Below are positions 55,566 to 64,000 of a stretch of 64,000 bases of DNA, one piece after another. The notes beneath the pieces were generated by a model that worked only from the letters and a program-made list of their open reading frames with translations, was not told where the DNA came from and ran no database searches. The stretch is from Stygiobacter sp. (GTDB lineage Bacteria > Pseudomonadota > Alphaproteobacteria > Rhodospirillales > Magnetospirillaceae): the NCBI GenBank assembly GCA_006218045.1, contig VBWB01000005.1:124001-188000 (forward strand). Direction: 5' to 3'. How positions within the stretch are numbered: position 1 is the stretch's first letter; every line of letters begins with the position of its first letter. A program made the position numbers and the translations under genes.

Positions 55566-56858
55566 ATGGACGGCAATGACCTATATCAGGCGGCGTTGAC
55601 CTGCCGGCACCAGGGACGGATGGACGAAGCCGTCAAGCTGGCCCGCCGGGTGTTGTCGCAGCAGCGGGCCCATCCGGGGGCGCTGAGCATCCTGGGCGAC
55701 GACGCCTTGGCACGGGGCGACAATGCCGCCGCCATCCGTCATTTCACCCAGGCGGTGAAGATCGATCCCGGCGCCAAGGTGCTGTTCAATAATCTGGGCG
55801 TGGCGCAAAGCCGGATCGCCCTTTTCAGTGCCGCCCGCGACAATTTCGATAACGCGCTTGCCCTTGATCCCGGCTATGCCGAGGCACGCCAGAATCTGGC
55901 GGCGGTCCTGCTGCGCCTGGGCGAGTGGCAGCGCGGCTTCCAGGAATATGAGGGCCGCTGGGGGGTGGAGCCGGCGACCCGGTTCTGGCGTCCATTCGCC
56001 GCGCGCGAAAGGCTGTGGGCCATGGGTGATGCGGTCCCGCCCCGCTTGCGACTGTGGGGCGAACAGGGCATCGGCGACGAGATATTGCATCTGGGCGGGC
56101 TGCCGGCATTGCTGCGCACCGGCACTGAGGTGGTGGTGGAATGCGATCCGCGTCTGGTCGCCCCGCTGGCCCGGGCGATGCCCAATCTGGTGGTCTGCCC
56201 GCGCGCCGATCCGCCCGATGCCCGCCTGATCGATGAAGATTGCCCGCATTTGCCGGTGGCCGGTTTGCCCGGTCGCCTGTGGGCGCTGGGCCTGGGGACG
56301 GACCGTCCTCTCCGCTATCTCGCTCCCGATCCGCACCGGGTGGCCGATTTCCGCCGCCAGCTTCAGGCCTTGGGGTCGGGACCCTATGTCGGCCTGTCCT
56401 GGCGCAGCAAGCATGCGACGCTGGGGCCGGTCAAGTCCTTGCCATTGGACCAGTGGGGCGAGGTCTTGCGCCACAAGGGCGTCACCTTCGTCAATCTGCA
56501 ATATGGCGACACCGACGCCGACATCGCCACCGCCCACGCGCGCCATGGCGCCACCCTCCATTCGCTGCCGGGACTGGATCGCTTCAATGACATGGACGGC
56601 ATGCTGGCTTTGGTCGATGCGCTGGATTTGACCTTGTCCACCTCCAATATCACCGCGCATCTGGCGGGCGCCTTGGGCAAGGAATGCTGGCTGCTGCTGC
56701 ACCATGTGCCGTTCTGGTATTGGGGCTGGACCGCCGCCGCCGCACCCTTCTATCCGTCGATCACGCCCTTCCGCCAGGGTGCCGGCGGGGCTTGGCGCGG
56801 CGTCATGCAGGCGGTGGGGCGGCGGTTCGCCACGTTTGCCGCGCCGGCGGCAGGCTGA
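55566..56858 (+). CDS. TPR-repeat protein with glycosyltransferase-like C-terminal domain
   Basis: 430 residues. At least two to three tetratricopeptide repeats at about 5-110 (ALSILGDDALARGDN, LFNNLGVAQSRIA, ARQNLAAVLLRLGE). The C-terminal 300 residues (GEQGIGDEI, GLSWRSKH, TSNITAHLAGALGKECW) resemble the GT-B-like C-terminal part of TPR-linked glycosyltransferases found with flagellin or surface-protein glycosylation. Start at 55566 follows a GGGCGGGCGGC stretch. Divergent from the GT8-like gene, upstream of the porins. Confidence 0.7.
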   Translation: MDGNDLYQAALTCRHQGRMDEAVKLARRVLSQQRAHPGALSILGDDALARGDNAAAIRHFTQAVKIDPGAKVLFNNLGVAQSRIALFSAARDNFDNALALDPGYAEARQNLAAVLLRLGEWQRGFQEYEGRWGVEPATRFWRPFAARERLWAMGDAVPPRLRLWGEQGIGDEILHLGGLPALLRTGTEVVVECDPRLVAPLARAMPNLVVCPRADPPDARLIDEDCPHLPVAGLPGRLWALGLGTDRPLRYLAPDPHRVADFRRQLQALGSGPYVGLSWRSKHATLGPVKSLPLDQWGEVLRHKGVTFVNLQYGDTDADIATAHARHGATLHSLPGLDRFNDMDGMLALVDALDLTLSTSNITAHLAGALGKECWLLLHHVPFWYWGWTAAAAPFYPSITPFRQGAGGAWRGVMQAVGRRFATFAAPAAG

Positions 56859-57039
56859 AGCTTTCGCATCCGCGAACAAAACTGTTGCACGGAAAGCACA
56901 GTGCGGAGGGAACGGCACAGCCCCGGCTTGTTGTCCTTGACGGTCGGGGGGGCAGCATGGCCCTATCCGTCATGTTCGTTCATATGGAATGTCGTGGCCG
57001 GTCGCGGCCGGTTCCACGGATACCTAGAGAGGAGTTCAC
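56859..57039. promoter_or_regulatory. Porin upstream region
   Basis: About 180 bases precede porin 1. A strong ribosome site, GAGAGGAG, lies at 57026-57033, five to six bases before the ATG. TTGACG at 56937-56942 could be a -35, but no good -10 follows at 16-18 bases. A GC-rich run (CGGGGGGG) is near 56944-56951. Confidence 0.4.
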
Positions 57040-58233
57040 ATGAAGAAGATTCTTATTGCCAGCACCGCGCTGGTTGCCGCTGGCATGATCACCGCCGGTT
57101 CGGCGGCTGCCTCGGAAAAGATCAAGCTGAACCTGGGCGGCTACTCCAAGTGGTGGGTCGTCGGCGCTTGGCAGGACGACAGCTTCAAAGACAGCCAGGG
57201 CACCACTGGCCAGGGCGATGCCAACAGCGTCGACGTCAAGGGCGAAAACGAAGTCTGGTTCGGTGGTTCGACCACCCTGGACAACGGCCTGAAGGTCGGC
57301 GTCGACATGCAGCTGCGCGCTGGCGGCACCGTTGACACCGCCGGTGGCCAGGACACCTCGGGCGACGTCATCGACGAATCCTATGTCTGGATCCAGGGCG
57401 GCTTCGGTAAGGTCATCGTCGGCACCGAAAACAACGGCACCTACCTGCTGCACGTCACCGCTCCGGATGCCGCTGGCAACTGGAACGAAGGCGGCATCAT
57501 GATGGGTGATCTGGCCATCGCCCGTCCGACCAACGTCACCCAGGTTCCGGGCGGCAACACCACCGCCATCCTGACCGACGGCGACGCCGACAAGCTCACC
57601 TATGTCGCGCCGACCTTCTACGGCTTGACCCTGGGCGCCACCTACGTCCCCAACGCCGGTGAAGACAACCAGCGCGTCTACGGCGGTGCCGTTTCCTCCG
57701 GCGCCGCTGGCGTCCAGGCCAACGAAATCTACGGCGTCGGCGCCCTGTACGCCGAAACCTTCGGTGGCGTCGGCGTCAAGGTGTCGGCCGGTTGGGTGAC
57801 CTACGACATCGCCCAGGCGACCTCGCAGTCGAACGAACTCGCCTTCGGTACCCAGCTGTCCTACGCTGGCTTCACCCTGGGTGGTTCTTACCGCAACGTG
57901 AACCAGAACGCCGCGGGCGGCACCAACAACGTTGCCAACGCCAACACCGCCTCGGGCTACGCCTGGGATCTGGGTCTGCAGTACGCCACCGGCCCGTACG
58001 CCGTGTCGCTGGCTTACTTCAACTCGAAGGTCAACGGCGCCACCGCCACCGTCGGCGATGACGAAATCACCGCCTACCAGTTGTCCGGTAAGTACAACAT
58101 GGGCGCTGGTGTCGACCTCCTGGCCTCGGCCGGTTACATCGAATACGACGATGAATCCGCCAAGGCTTCGACCGCTGACGCCAACCACAACGAAGGTTGG
58201 ACCGTCATGACCGGTCTGTCGCTGTCCTTCTAA
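57040..58233 (+). CDS. Gram-negative porin (outer membrane), copy 1
   Basis: 397 residues. A clear signal peptide (MKKILIASTALVAAGM...SAAA) ends near residue 24. The mature part is rich in Gly, Asp, Asn and Thr with alternating beta-strand patterns and ends with an aromatic residue, SLSF, the outer-membrane beta-barrel signature. It forms a general diffusion channel. A paralogue lies 237 bases downstream; the first 50 residues of the two are nearly identical. A Rho-independent terminator follows. Confidence 0.88.
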   Translation: MKKILIASTALVAAGMITAGSAAASEKIKLNLGGYSKWWVVGAWQDDSFKDSQGTTGQGDANSVDVKGENEVWFGGSTTLDNGLKVGVDMQLRAGGTVDTAGGQDTSGDVIDESYVWIQGGFGKVIVGTENNGTYLLHVTAPDAAGNWNEGGIMMGDLAIARPTNVTQVPGGNTTAILTDGDADKLTYVAPTFYGLTLGATYVPNAGEDNQRVYGGAVSSGAAGVQANEIYGVGALYAETFGGVGVKVSAGWVTYDIAQATSQSNELAFGTQLSYAGFTLGGSYRNVNQNAAGGTNNVANANTASGYAWDLGLQYATGPYAVSLAYFNSKVNGATATVGDDEITAYQLSGKYNMGAGVDLLASAGYIEYDDESAKASTADANHNEGWTVMTGLSLSF

Positions 58234-58278
58234 TCGGATTGCGATTTGAGGCGGTTTCGACCGCTTCAACCGAGACGG

Positions 58279-58309
58279 AAAGCCCCTGCCGCAAGGCGGG
58301 GGCTTTTTC
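58279..58309 (+). terminator. Rho-independent terminator after porin 1
   Basis: AAAGCCCC and GGGGGCTTTTT close a stem with TGCC/GGC and a short GCAA loop, ending in five Ts. It should separate the two porin transcripts. Confidence 0.85.
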
Positions 58310-58470
58310 GTGTTCTGGGGGTGTTGCGCATTTGCCACAATGGCGGATGAGATTGTCGATGCCCGATTCCTGGAATTGACCCTGCCGGTGCGCTGCAATA
58401 GCATGCCTTGAAATTAGGCGGCTGAAGGCCTGCTTATATTTCGGTCATACTGAAAGATTGAGGGACAAGC

Positions 58471-59655
58471 ATGAAGAAGATTCTCGTCGCCAGCACCGCG
58501 CTGGTTGCCGCTGGCATGATCACCGCCGGTTCGGCTTCTGCCTCTGAAAAGATCAAGCTGAGCCTGGGTGGCTATTCCAAGTGGTGGGTTGTCGGCGCTT
58601 GGCAGGACGACAGCTTCGAAGCCAGCCAGGGCACCACTGGCCAGGGCGACGCCAACAGCGTTGACGTCAAGGGCGACAACGAGATTTGGTTCTCGGGCTC
58701 GACCAAGCTGGACAACGGCCTGGAAGTCGGCATCAACATCGAACTGGAAGCCGGCGGCAACACCGAAACCGCCGGTGGTCAGAACACCACTGGTGACGTT
58801 ATCGACAAGTCCTACGTCTATATCTCGGGCGGCTTCGGTAAGGTCATCGTCGGCACCGAATCCAACGGTACCGTGCTGCTGCACACCATGGCTCCGGAAG
58901 CCGCTGGCAATTCCGGCGCCGACGGCATCCTGACCGGCGGTCTGGCCATCGCCCAGCCCACCAATGTGGGCACCAAGGTGACCACCGAAATCGACACCGA
59001 CGCCGAAGCCGACAAGATCACCTATGTCGCTCCGACCTTCTACGGCTTGACCGTGGGCGCCACCTATGTCCCCAACGCCGGTGAAGACAACCAGCGTGTG
59101 TACGGCGGTGCTGCCTCGGCCGGTGCTGCCGGTGTGCAGGCCAATGAAATCTACGGCGTCGGCGCCATGTATGCCAACACCTTCGGTGGTGTCGGTGTCA
59201 AGGCCTCGGCCGGTTGGGTGACCTACGACATCGCTCAGGCCACCTCGCGTTCCAACGAATACGCTTTCGGTACCCAGCTGTCCTATGCTGGCTTCACCCT
59301 GGGTGGTTCGTACCGCATGATCCGTGAAAACGCTGCCGGTGGCGTCAACAACGTCGCCAACGCCAACAACGCCTCGGGCGATACCTGGGACATTGGTCTG
59401 ACCTATGAAACCGGCCCGTGGACCGTTGGCGCCTTCTACCTGAACTCCCAGGCCAATGGCGACATGACTGTCCAGGGCGATGACGAGTTCACCGTCTACC
59501 AGATCTCGGGCAAGTACAACATGGGCGCCGGCGTCGATCTGCTGGCCACCATCGGCCACGCCGAATACGACGACGAGTCGGCCAAGGCCGCCAATGCCGA
59601 TGCCAACCACAACGAAGGTTGGGCCGTCATGACCGGTCTGTCCCTGCAGTTCTAA
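58471..59655 (+). CDS. Gram-negative porin (outer membrane), copy 2
   Basis: 394 residues with the same signal peptide type (MKKILVAS...SASA) and C-terminal SLQF. Sequence matches copy 1 over long blocks, especially the first 50 and last 60 residues (YDDESAKA...NHNEGW), and differs mainly in the loops. Ribosome site GAGGGA 7 bases upstream. TTGAAA at 58408-58413 and TATATT at 58435-58440 could be a promoter but the spacing of 21 is long. Own terminator at 59681. Confidence 0.88.
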   Translation: MKKILVASTALVAAGMITAGSASASEKIKLSLGGYSKWWVVGAWQDDSFEASQGTTGQGDANSVDVKGDNEIWFSGSTKLDNGLEVGINIELEAGGNTETAGGQNTTGDVIDKSYVYISGGFGKVIVGTESNGTVLLHTMAPEAAGNSGADGILTGGLAIAQPTNVGTKVTTEIDTDAEADKITYVAPTFYGLTVGATYVPNAGEDNQRVYGGAASAGAAGVQANEIYGVGAMYANTFGGVGVKASAGWVTYDIAQATSRSNEYAFGTQLSYAGFTLGGSYRMIRENAAGGVNNVANANNASGDTWDIGLTYETGPWTVGAFYLNSQANGDMTVQGDDEFTVYQISGKYNMGAGVDLLATIGHAEYDDESAKAANADANHNEGWAVMTGLSLQF

Positions 59656-59680
59656 TCGAACCGCAAGGATTTGTTTTGGG

Positions 59681-59709
59681 AAGGGGCGGCCCCATGGGCC
59701 GCCCTTTTT
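59681..59709 (+). terminator. Rho-independent terminator after porin 2
   Basis: GGGCGGC and GCCGCCC close around CCCATGG, followed by TTTTT. Perfect seven-pair stem, classic form. It may also serve the leftward gene whose stop is at 59709. Confidence 0.85.
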
Positions 59710-60269
59710 CATTTGGGTGGGCAAAGCCCGTCGATGGCGGCCCAGCCCCGGGCGCAGGATTTGGGCAGGCGGCGCCAGGACTGGTGGTTGACGCCGCCCA
59801 GGGCGATGATCGGCAACCGGCTGCGTCGGGCCAGGATAGCGAAGCGCAGGGGGCCAAGGGCGGGCCTGCCGGGATGCGAGCGGCTGGGAAAGGCCTGCGA
59901 CAGCAGGGCGAAATCGGCGCCAAGACGGGCCGCTTGGCCCAGCGCCAAGGCTGAATGGGCCGCCACCGACAGCAAGGCGCCATGGCGTCGGCGCCACAGC
60001 CGACAGGACGCGGTCAGGCCATGGCGGGCCAGCCCCTCGGCCAGATGGACGCCGTCGGCGCCGATTTCAGCCGCCAGCCGCCAGTCATTGGCCACCAGCA
60101 GGATCAGCCGTCTTTGCCGGCACAGACGGGCGACGGCGCGGGCCAGTTGGCGCCGCTCTGGCCAATCGTGATGGCGGAGGATGACGCCGCTGCCGGTGGG
60201 CAAGCGGGCGATGGCCGGCAACGGGTCGGGCAGGCGCCGGTCGTCGGTCAGCAGGATCAGCCGCGGCAT
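59709..60269 (-). CDS. Thiamine phosphate synthase-like (ThiE/TenI) protein
   Basis: 186 residues from ATG 60269. Shows ILLTDDRRLPDP, HHDWPER, LLVANDWRLA, DGVHLAEG and PIIALGGVN, a TIM-barrel pattern of ThiE/TenI proteins. It is short of the usual 205-220 and lacks several of the pyrophosphate-binding residues of true ThiE, so a TenI-like or non-catalytic role is possible. An upstream in-frame ATG at 60317 would leave only 28 bases to the divergent gene; the later start is preferred. Confidence 0.65.
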   Translation of the reverse strand: MPRLILLTDDRRLPDPLPAIARLPTGSGVILRHHDWPERRQLARAVARLCRQRRLILLVANDWRLAAEIGADGVHLAEGLARHGLTASCRLWRRRHGALLSVAAHSALALGQAARLGADFALLSQAFPSRSHPGRPALGPLRFAILARRSRLPIIALGGVNHQSWRRLPKSCARGWAAIDGLCPPK

Positions 60270-60345
60270 GCGGCGGGCGGCTGAATTGTGATGCTGGCGC
60301 GGCTCTGCTAGGGTCATGGCCTTGAGTGTACAGGAGATTGCCGCC

Positions 60346-61017
60346 ATGTCCGATGCCCCCCGCACCATTGCCGTTCTGCGCGCCGCCATGGATCAGGCGG
60401 AACGCGAGGCCGGGCGGGTGCCCGGCTCGGTGACCTTGGTGGCGGTGTCGAAAACCCATGATTCCGACACCATCCGCCCCTTCCTGCATGCGGGTTTGCG
60501 GGTGTTCGGCGAAAACCGGGTGCAGGAGGCCAAGACCAAGTGGCCGGGGCTGAAGCAGGATTTTCCCGACACCGAACTGCATCTGATCGGGCCGTTGCAG
60601 ACCAACAAGGTGCGCGACGCGGTGGCTTTGTTCGACGTCGTCGAAACCATCGACCGGCCCAAACTGGCCCGGGTGGTCGCCGATGAAATCCAGCGTCTGG
60701 GCCATGGCCCGCGCTGTCTGGTTCAGGTCAATATCGGGCGCGAAAGCCAAAAAGCCGGCATCGATCCCGAGCAGACGGCGGCCTTGGTCGATCTGTGCCG
60801 GCGTGAATATGGCCTGACCATCAGCGGCCTGATGTGCATCCCGCCGGCGGAAGGCGACCCGGTGCCGCATTTCCGCCGGCTGGCGGAACTGGCCAAATCC
60901 TTGGGCCTGGCCGAGATCAGCATGGGCATGAGCGGCGATTTCCCCGCCGCCATCGCCTGCGGCGCCACCCATGTGCGGGTGGGGTCAGCCTTGTTCGGGC
61001 AGCGCGACCACCACTAA
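60346..61017 (+). CDS. Pyridoxal phosphate homeostasis protein (YggS/PLPBP)
   Basis: 223 residues. LVAVSKTH near residue 28 contains the PLP lysine; FGENRVQE, HLIGPLQTNK, QVNIGRE and MSGDFPAAI follow the family order. It binds and buffers pyridoxal 5-phosphate. The start at 60346 has AGGAG at a 9-base spacing; an earlier ATG at 60316 does not. Its 3' end overlaps the convergent L,D-transpeptidase-like gene by 33 bases. Confidence 0.9.
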   Translation: MSDAPRTIAVLRAAMDQAEREAGRVPGSVTLVAVSKTHDSDTIRPFLHAGLRVFGENRVQEAKTKWPGLKQDFPDTELHLIGPLQTNKVRDAVALFDVVETIDRPKLARVVADEIQRLGHGPRCLVQVNIGRESQKAGIDPEQTAALVDLCRREYGLTISGLMCIPPAEGDPVPHFRRLAELAKSLGLAEISMGMSGDFPAAIACGATHVRVGSALFGQRDHH

Positions 61018-61497
61018 ACGATCACCGGGACGGCAGTTTTTCAGCATCTTCAACAGATCGGGCAGGGCCAGGGCGACACAGCCTTGGGTCGGCTTGCCGT
61101 CGGGATCGGCCACATGCAGGAAGATGGCGCTGCCCAGGTCGGCGACGGGGGGCGCATCGTTGTGACCCAGCACGACGACGACATCATACAGAGGATCGTC
61201 ACGCCACATTTTCTCGCACGAGGCCGGATGCGGCAGCCGAACCGGGCGGTTGTAGTCGGCATGGGCGGGGTCGTCGCACCAGCCATCGTCGACGGTGATG
61301 GGGCGCACCGGCAAGGCGGTTTCCGGCCGTGCCACCCGGTCGGGGCGATAGAGTACGGCGCGCAGGGGCCAGATACCGATGGGGGTGGCGCCATCGCCTT
61401 CACGCTTGTCGAGGAGCAAGCCGGAGCGGCCCAGCCGGCACGCATAATCCTGGCCATCCCAGATCAGGCGGCCATGGCCGTGCACCATGATGTCCAT
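60985..61497 (-). CDS. L,D-transpeptidase family (YkuD-like) protein
   Basis: 170 residues. Holds the block HVADPDGKPTQGCVAL near residues 127-142, the usual HxD...TxGC pattern with catalytic Cys. No signal peptide is visible from the chosen ATG at 61497. The family cross-links peptidoglycan or transfers proteins. It is 3 bases after the upstream hypothetical gene and overlaps the PLPBP gene 3' end. Confidence 0.8.
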   Translation of the reverse strand: MDIMVHGHGRLIWDGQDYACRLGRSGLLLDKREGDGATPIGIWPLRAVLYRPDRVARPETALPVRPITVDDGWCDDPAHADYNRPVRLPHPASCEKMWRDDPLYDVVVVLGHNDAPPVADLGSAIFLHVADPDGKPTQGCVALALPDLLKMLKNCRPGDRLVVVALPEQG

Positions 61498-61500
61498 ATT

Positions 61501-62526
61501 TTATTGCACCATGACCGGCTTTTCCTGGCGTGCCGCCAGGTTGCCGGCCTTTTCGTACTTGTTCAGCGCCTGATTCATGGCCTGGACCCAGTCGGTGCTG
61601 CTGCCCGCGGGCGAAGAGGGGGCCAGCGGAACCGGCGACGGCGCCCCGCCCAGCATGGGATGGGCGGTGCCGCTGGCGATGCCCTGCTGGCTCATGGCCT
61701 TTTGCACCGCCACCGGATCGGGGCCGCGCCCGGCCAAGGGATCGCGCCCGGTCACCGGGACGTTGGAGCGGTTGCTGCCGTTGGACACCGGCACGGTCAC
61801 CGGCGGCGGTCCCTGTTCGGCCGGATGGGTGGTGCGGTTGGGGGTGGGCATGTAGCGGGACTGGCTGTTGGCGGCGTTCAGGGGCAAAGGTTTGGCCACG
61901 GCGGCAGCCGTATTGATCGGGGTGGCGGCAGCCGTATTCACTGAAGTCGCGGCTGGCGGCGCCACCAGCCCGTCGGCGTTGAACATCATGGGCGCGGCGG
62001 CACTTTGCGGCGGCGCCGTTGCGGTGGTCTCGGGCAGGGTGATCGCCGGCAGGGCGGCGGCGGTCTGGGCGGTGGCAGCCTTGGTTTCATCCGCCGTGGC
62101 CTTGGCCGGGGGCGCGGCGGGGGATTGCGCGGCCAGTTGCGGCGCCGTTTCTTCGTCCTTGAACAGGGCCATGACGTGGCCGCCGATATCGTCGCCGGTT
62201 TCTTCCTCGATGATGCAGCCGATGGCCGAGGCGACCAGACCGATGGCGCCGCCGAACAAGGTGCCGCCGGCCAGACGCGCCCCCACCCCGATCTTGTCGC
62301 CGGTCAGTTCCTGATAAAGGGTGTTGACCACCGGGATATGCTGCAACGGGTTGATGACGTCCAGCAGATCCCAGAAACTCGGTTCGTCGTCGCTTTCGGC
62401 AAACACGGTCAGGTGCTTGGCGTCTTTCTGCTTCTGCTCGGTCGCCCGCGTCGCGTTCTCACTGGCGAAAGTGGGAACGAACTGGTTGGGGTCGGTATAT
62501 CCCGAACTGGCGGCGGAAACGGACAT
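61501..62526 (-). CDS. Conserved hypothetical protein, Pro/Ala-rich
   Basis: 341 residues. No known catalytic domain recognised. Residues 50-110 have an LDVINPLQHIPVVNTLYQELTG segment and one glycine-rich hydrophobic segment (GGTLFGGAIGLVASAIG). From about 135 on it is low-complexity Pro/Ala/Thr. This form is typical of Rhodospirillales proteins of unknown role. Same strand as the YkuD-like gene, 3 bases upstream of it, so they may be coupled. Confidence 0.6.
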   Translation of the reverse strand: MSVSAASSGYTDPNQFVPTFASENATRATEQKQKDAKHLTVFAESDDEPSFWDLLDVINPLQHIPVVNTLYQELTGDKIGVGARLAGGTLFGGAIGLVASAIGCIIEEETGDDIGGHVMALFKDEETAPQLAAQSPAAPPAKATADETKAATAQTAAALPAITLPETTATAPPQSAAAPMMFNADGLVAPPAATSVNTAAATPINTAAAVAKPLPLNAANSQSRYMPTPNRTTHPAEQGPPPVTVPVSNGSNRSNVPVTGRDPLAGRGPDPVAVQKAMSQQGIASGTAHPMLGGAPSPVPLAPSSPAGSSTDWVQAMNQALNKYEKAGNLAARQEKPVMVQ

Positions 62527-62625
62527 GGCGCACCTCTGAATTGGCCTGACTTTAACTGCAAGGCGAATGCCAATTCAAAGAGCATTGAAAGTATTGAGTT
62601 TTATTCTTTGCGGGAAAGTCCGACC

Positions 62626-62640
62626 GGGCAGTTTCTGCCC
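62626..62640. terminator. Weak hairpin after ribA
   Basis: GGGCAG, TTT, CTGCCC form a six-pair stem just past the ribA stop. No T-run follows on the leftward transcript, so terminator function is doubtful. Confidence 0.25.
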
Positions 62641-62645
62641 AGGGC

Positions 62646-63776
62646 CTAGAACATATGGCCGCTACGGGTGGCCTTGGTGTGCAGATAATTCTGGTTGTGG
62701 CCGTTGGACGGAAAGATGTGCGGCACCCGCTCCGCCACCACCACGCCATGGGCGGCCAGGGCGTCGACCTTGCGCGGGTTGTTGGTCAGCAGTCGTACCG
62801 ACTTGACCCCCAGCAGGGCCAGCATGCGGGCGGCGGGATGATAGATGCGCTCGTCGTCGTCGAAACCCAATTGCAGATTGGCGTCCAGGGTGTCGAAGCC
62901 ACCGTCCTGCAATTCATAGGCCCGCAATTTGTTGACCAGGCCGATGCCGCGGCCTTCCTGCGACAGATAGAGCAGGATGCCCGAGCCGGCCTGACCGATC
63001 TCGGCGATGGCGCCGCGCAACTGGTCGCCGCAATCACAGCGCAACGACCCCAGCAGATCGCCGGTGAAACATTCGGAATGCAGCCGCGTCAGCACCGGCT
63101 GGTCGCCATCGGGATCGCCGATGATGATGGCCAGATGCTCGATGCCGCCATCGGCGGGGCGGAACGAGGCGATGCGGGCGTTTTCCGCCCCCTGCAACGG
63201 CACCCGCGCCTGCGACACCAGCCGCAGCGAGCGGGCGGCGGTGAGCGGATAGGCGGCGATATCGGCGGCCTCGACCACCAGGACCCCTTGCAGCAGCAAG
63301 GCGCCGGCGGGCGGCTGGGCGACCAATGTGGCGGGCAGCAGCCGGGCCAGCTTGGCCAGCGCCACCGAGGCGGCGGCGGCGCTTTCATCGGCCAGCGGTG
63401 TCAAGGTCAGGGCATCGGTGTCGGGGCGGGCGACATCGCGCACCACCGGGTCGGCCAGCCAGGCGCAGGCCTCGGGCGTCAGGCCGCCGGCCATGTCCAG
63501 GCGCATGGCGCCGGGCTGTGCCGGGGCCAGATCCAGCACGCCGACGCGGCGCCCGGTCAGCACCAGGAACGGCTTGGCCCCGGCCAGGGTGGTCAGATTG
63601 GCCAGGGAATCGGGGGTCGCCGCCTCGGCCGCCAGCACATAGACCACGCGGCGATCGGCACCGCGCACGGCGACGACGGCACCCCGACGCAACTCGGCCA
63701 CCGCACGATCAACGGCGATCAGCGGGGCGGGGGCCGGTTGGGCCGGGCCGGGAGTGGTGTCCAGCGGAGTGGTCAT
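62646..63776 (-). CDS. ribA: GTP cyclohydrolase II
   Basis: 376 residues. The C-terminal 190 residues are the GTP cyclohydrolase II domain: HSECFTGDLLGSLRCDCG holds the three zinc cysteines, YLSQEGRGIGL and VRLLTNNPRK follow. It opens GTP to start riboflavin synthesis. The first 170 residues look like a RibB-type (DHBP synthase) domain that has lost its acidic metal motifs, so only cyclohydrolase activity is expected. Single gene, divergent from the response regulator. Confidence 0.88.
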   Translation of the reverse strand: MTTPLDTTPGPAQPAPAPLIAVDRAVAELRRGAVVAVRGADRRVVYVLAAEAATPDSLANLTTLAGAKPFLVLTGRRVGVLDLAPAQPGAMRLDMAGGLTPEACAWLADPVVRDVARPDTDALTLTPLADESAAAASVALAKLARLLPATLVAQPPAGALLLQGVLVVEAADIAAYPLTAARSLRLVSQARVPLQGAENARIASFRPADGGIEHLAIIIGDPDGDQPVLTRLHSECFTGDLLGSLRCDCGDQLRGAIAEIGQAGSGILLYLSQEGRGIGLVNKLRAYELQDGGFDTLDANLQLGFDDDERIYHPAARMLALLGVKSVRLLTNNPRKVDALAAHGVVVAERVPHIFPSNGHNQNYLHTKATRSGHMF

Positions 63777-63910
63777 GCTTTCCGAATTCCAGGGCCACGG
63801 AGTGGGGTGGCACCATAGCCCTTTTCCCGTTCAGGCAAAAGAGTTGGCGAACCGCCATTTCCCAGGCCGGTGCATCTGTATTATAGATGGCTCTGCTTTG
63901 CCGTGCCGCA

Positions 63911-64000
63911 ATGGAAACCGCGTTGCCTTCCCGCCCCCGCATCCTGGTCATCGACGACGATCCCGCCATCCGCCAGATTCTGGCCGAGTTGCTGGAACAG
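63911..64000 (+). CDS. Response regulator, receiver domain (partial, right edge)
   Basis: 30 codons from ATG 63911 to the window end. ILVIDDDPAIRQIL gives the acidic DDD pocket at the N-terminus of a CheY-like receiver domain, phosphorylated on a later Asp outside the window. An in-frame ATG at 63887 is an alternative start. Output domain and partner kinase are off the edge. Confidence 0.82.
   Translation, partial: METALPSRPRILVIDDDPAIRQILAELLEQ

Noticed and set aside
56957..57043. A 28-codon open frame whose TGA overlaps the first ATG of porin 1
   Set aside because: The overlap looks like a coupled leader, but no ribosome site precedes it and the porin has its own strong site; chance is the simplest reading.

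Overview
The window looks like a chromosomal segment of a GC-rich alphaproteobacterium, most likely a Magnetospirillum-like member of the Rhodospirillales. Supports are the uniform high GC, the gene order leuS-lptE-holA, a very large NAD-type glutamate dehydrogenase, and two small-signal-peptide porins of the kind seen in magnetospirilla. No magnetosome, rRNA, tRNA, CRISPR or prophage genes were seen.

Positions 1-45035 form a cell-surface glycan (O-antigen or capsule type) region. The left part (1-9822) has a truncated heptose-type nucleotidyltransferase, a UDP-sugar epimerase, a sialate-esterase-like protein with a large membrane partner, then a rightward operon of epimerase, NDP-sugar pyrophosphorylase, polysaccharide deacetylase and three glycosyltransferases. 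Positions 9839 to about 14200 form a less GC-biased insert: a cobalamin-type radical SAM protein, a zinc-ribbon methyltransferase, a 33-bp perfect inverted repeat and an IS110-family element with a candidate guide (bridge) RNA region. Positions 14208-26469 run leftward as one long, overlapping gene train: nucleotide-sugar dehydrogenase, epimerase, aminotransferase, two tandem paralogous membrane proteins, an SGNH hydrolase, a GT2 enzyme, an asparagine synthase and a second radical SAM protein. Positions 26687-35328 hold a deacetylase, a lipid-linked GT2, an acetyltransferase pair and aminotransferase (3-amino-sugar steps), a PhyH-like oxygenase, a methyltransferase, a third radical SAM protein and an O-antigen ligase. 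Positions 35325-45035 hold WecB, a broken two-domain oxidoreductase, a WecA-type initiating transferase, an epimerase, ManC, a broken carbamoyltransferase with its DUF5989 and SxtJ companions, and GmhA.

Positions 45092-64000 are mostly housekeeping: NAD-glutamate dehydrogenase, holA, lptE, leuS, a DUF3576 lipoprotein, two glycosyltransferase-like genes, two tandem porins each followed by a clear terminator, a ThiE-like protein, the PLP homeostasis protein, an L,D-transpeptidase-like protein, a Rhodospirillales-type hypothetical, ribA, and the start of a response regulator.

Taken together, the first 45 kb encodes supply of nucleotide sugars (mannose, heptose, 2,3-diamino-uronic acid type), priming on undecaprenyl phosphate, chain building by several GT2/GT4 enzymes, and an unusually rich set of decorations (acetylation, de-acetylation, carbamoylation, methylation, possible radical SAM chemistry) before ligation. 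Two of the genes carry out-of-frame losses of about 40-55 bases at conserved motifs. No Wzx flippase or ABC exporter was recognised in the window.
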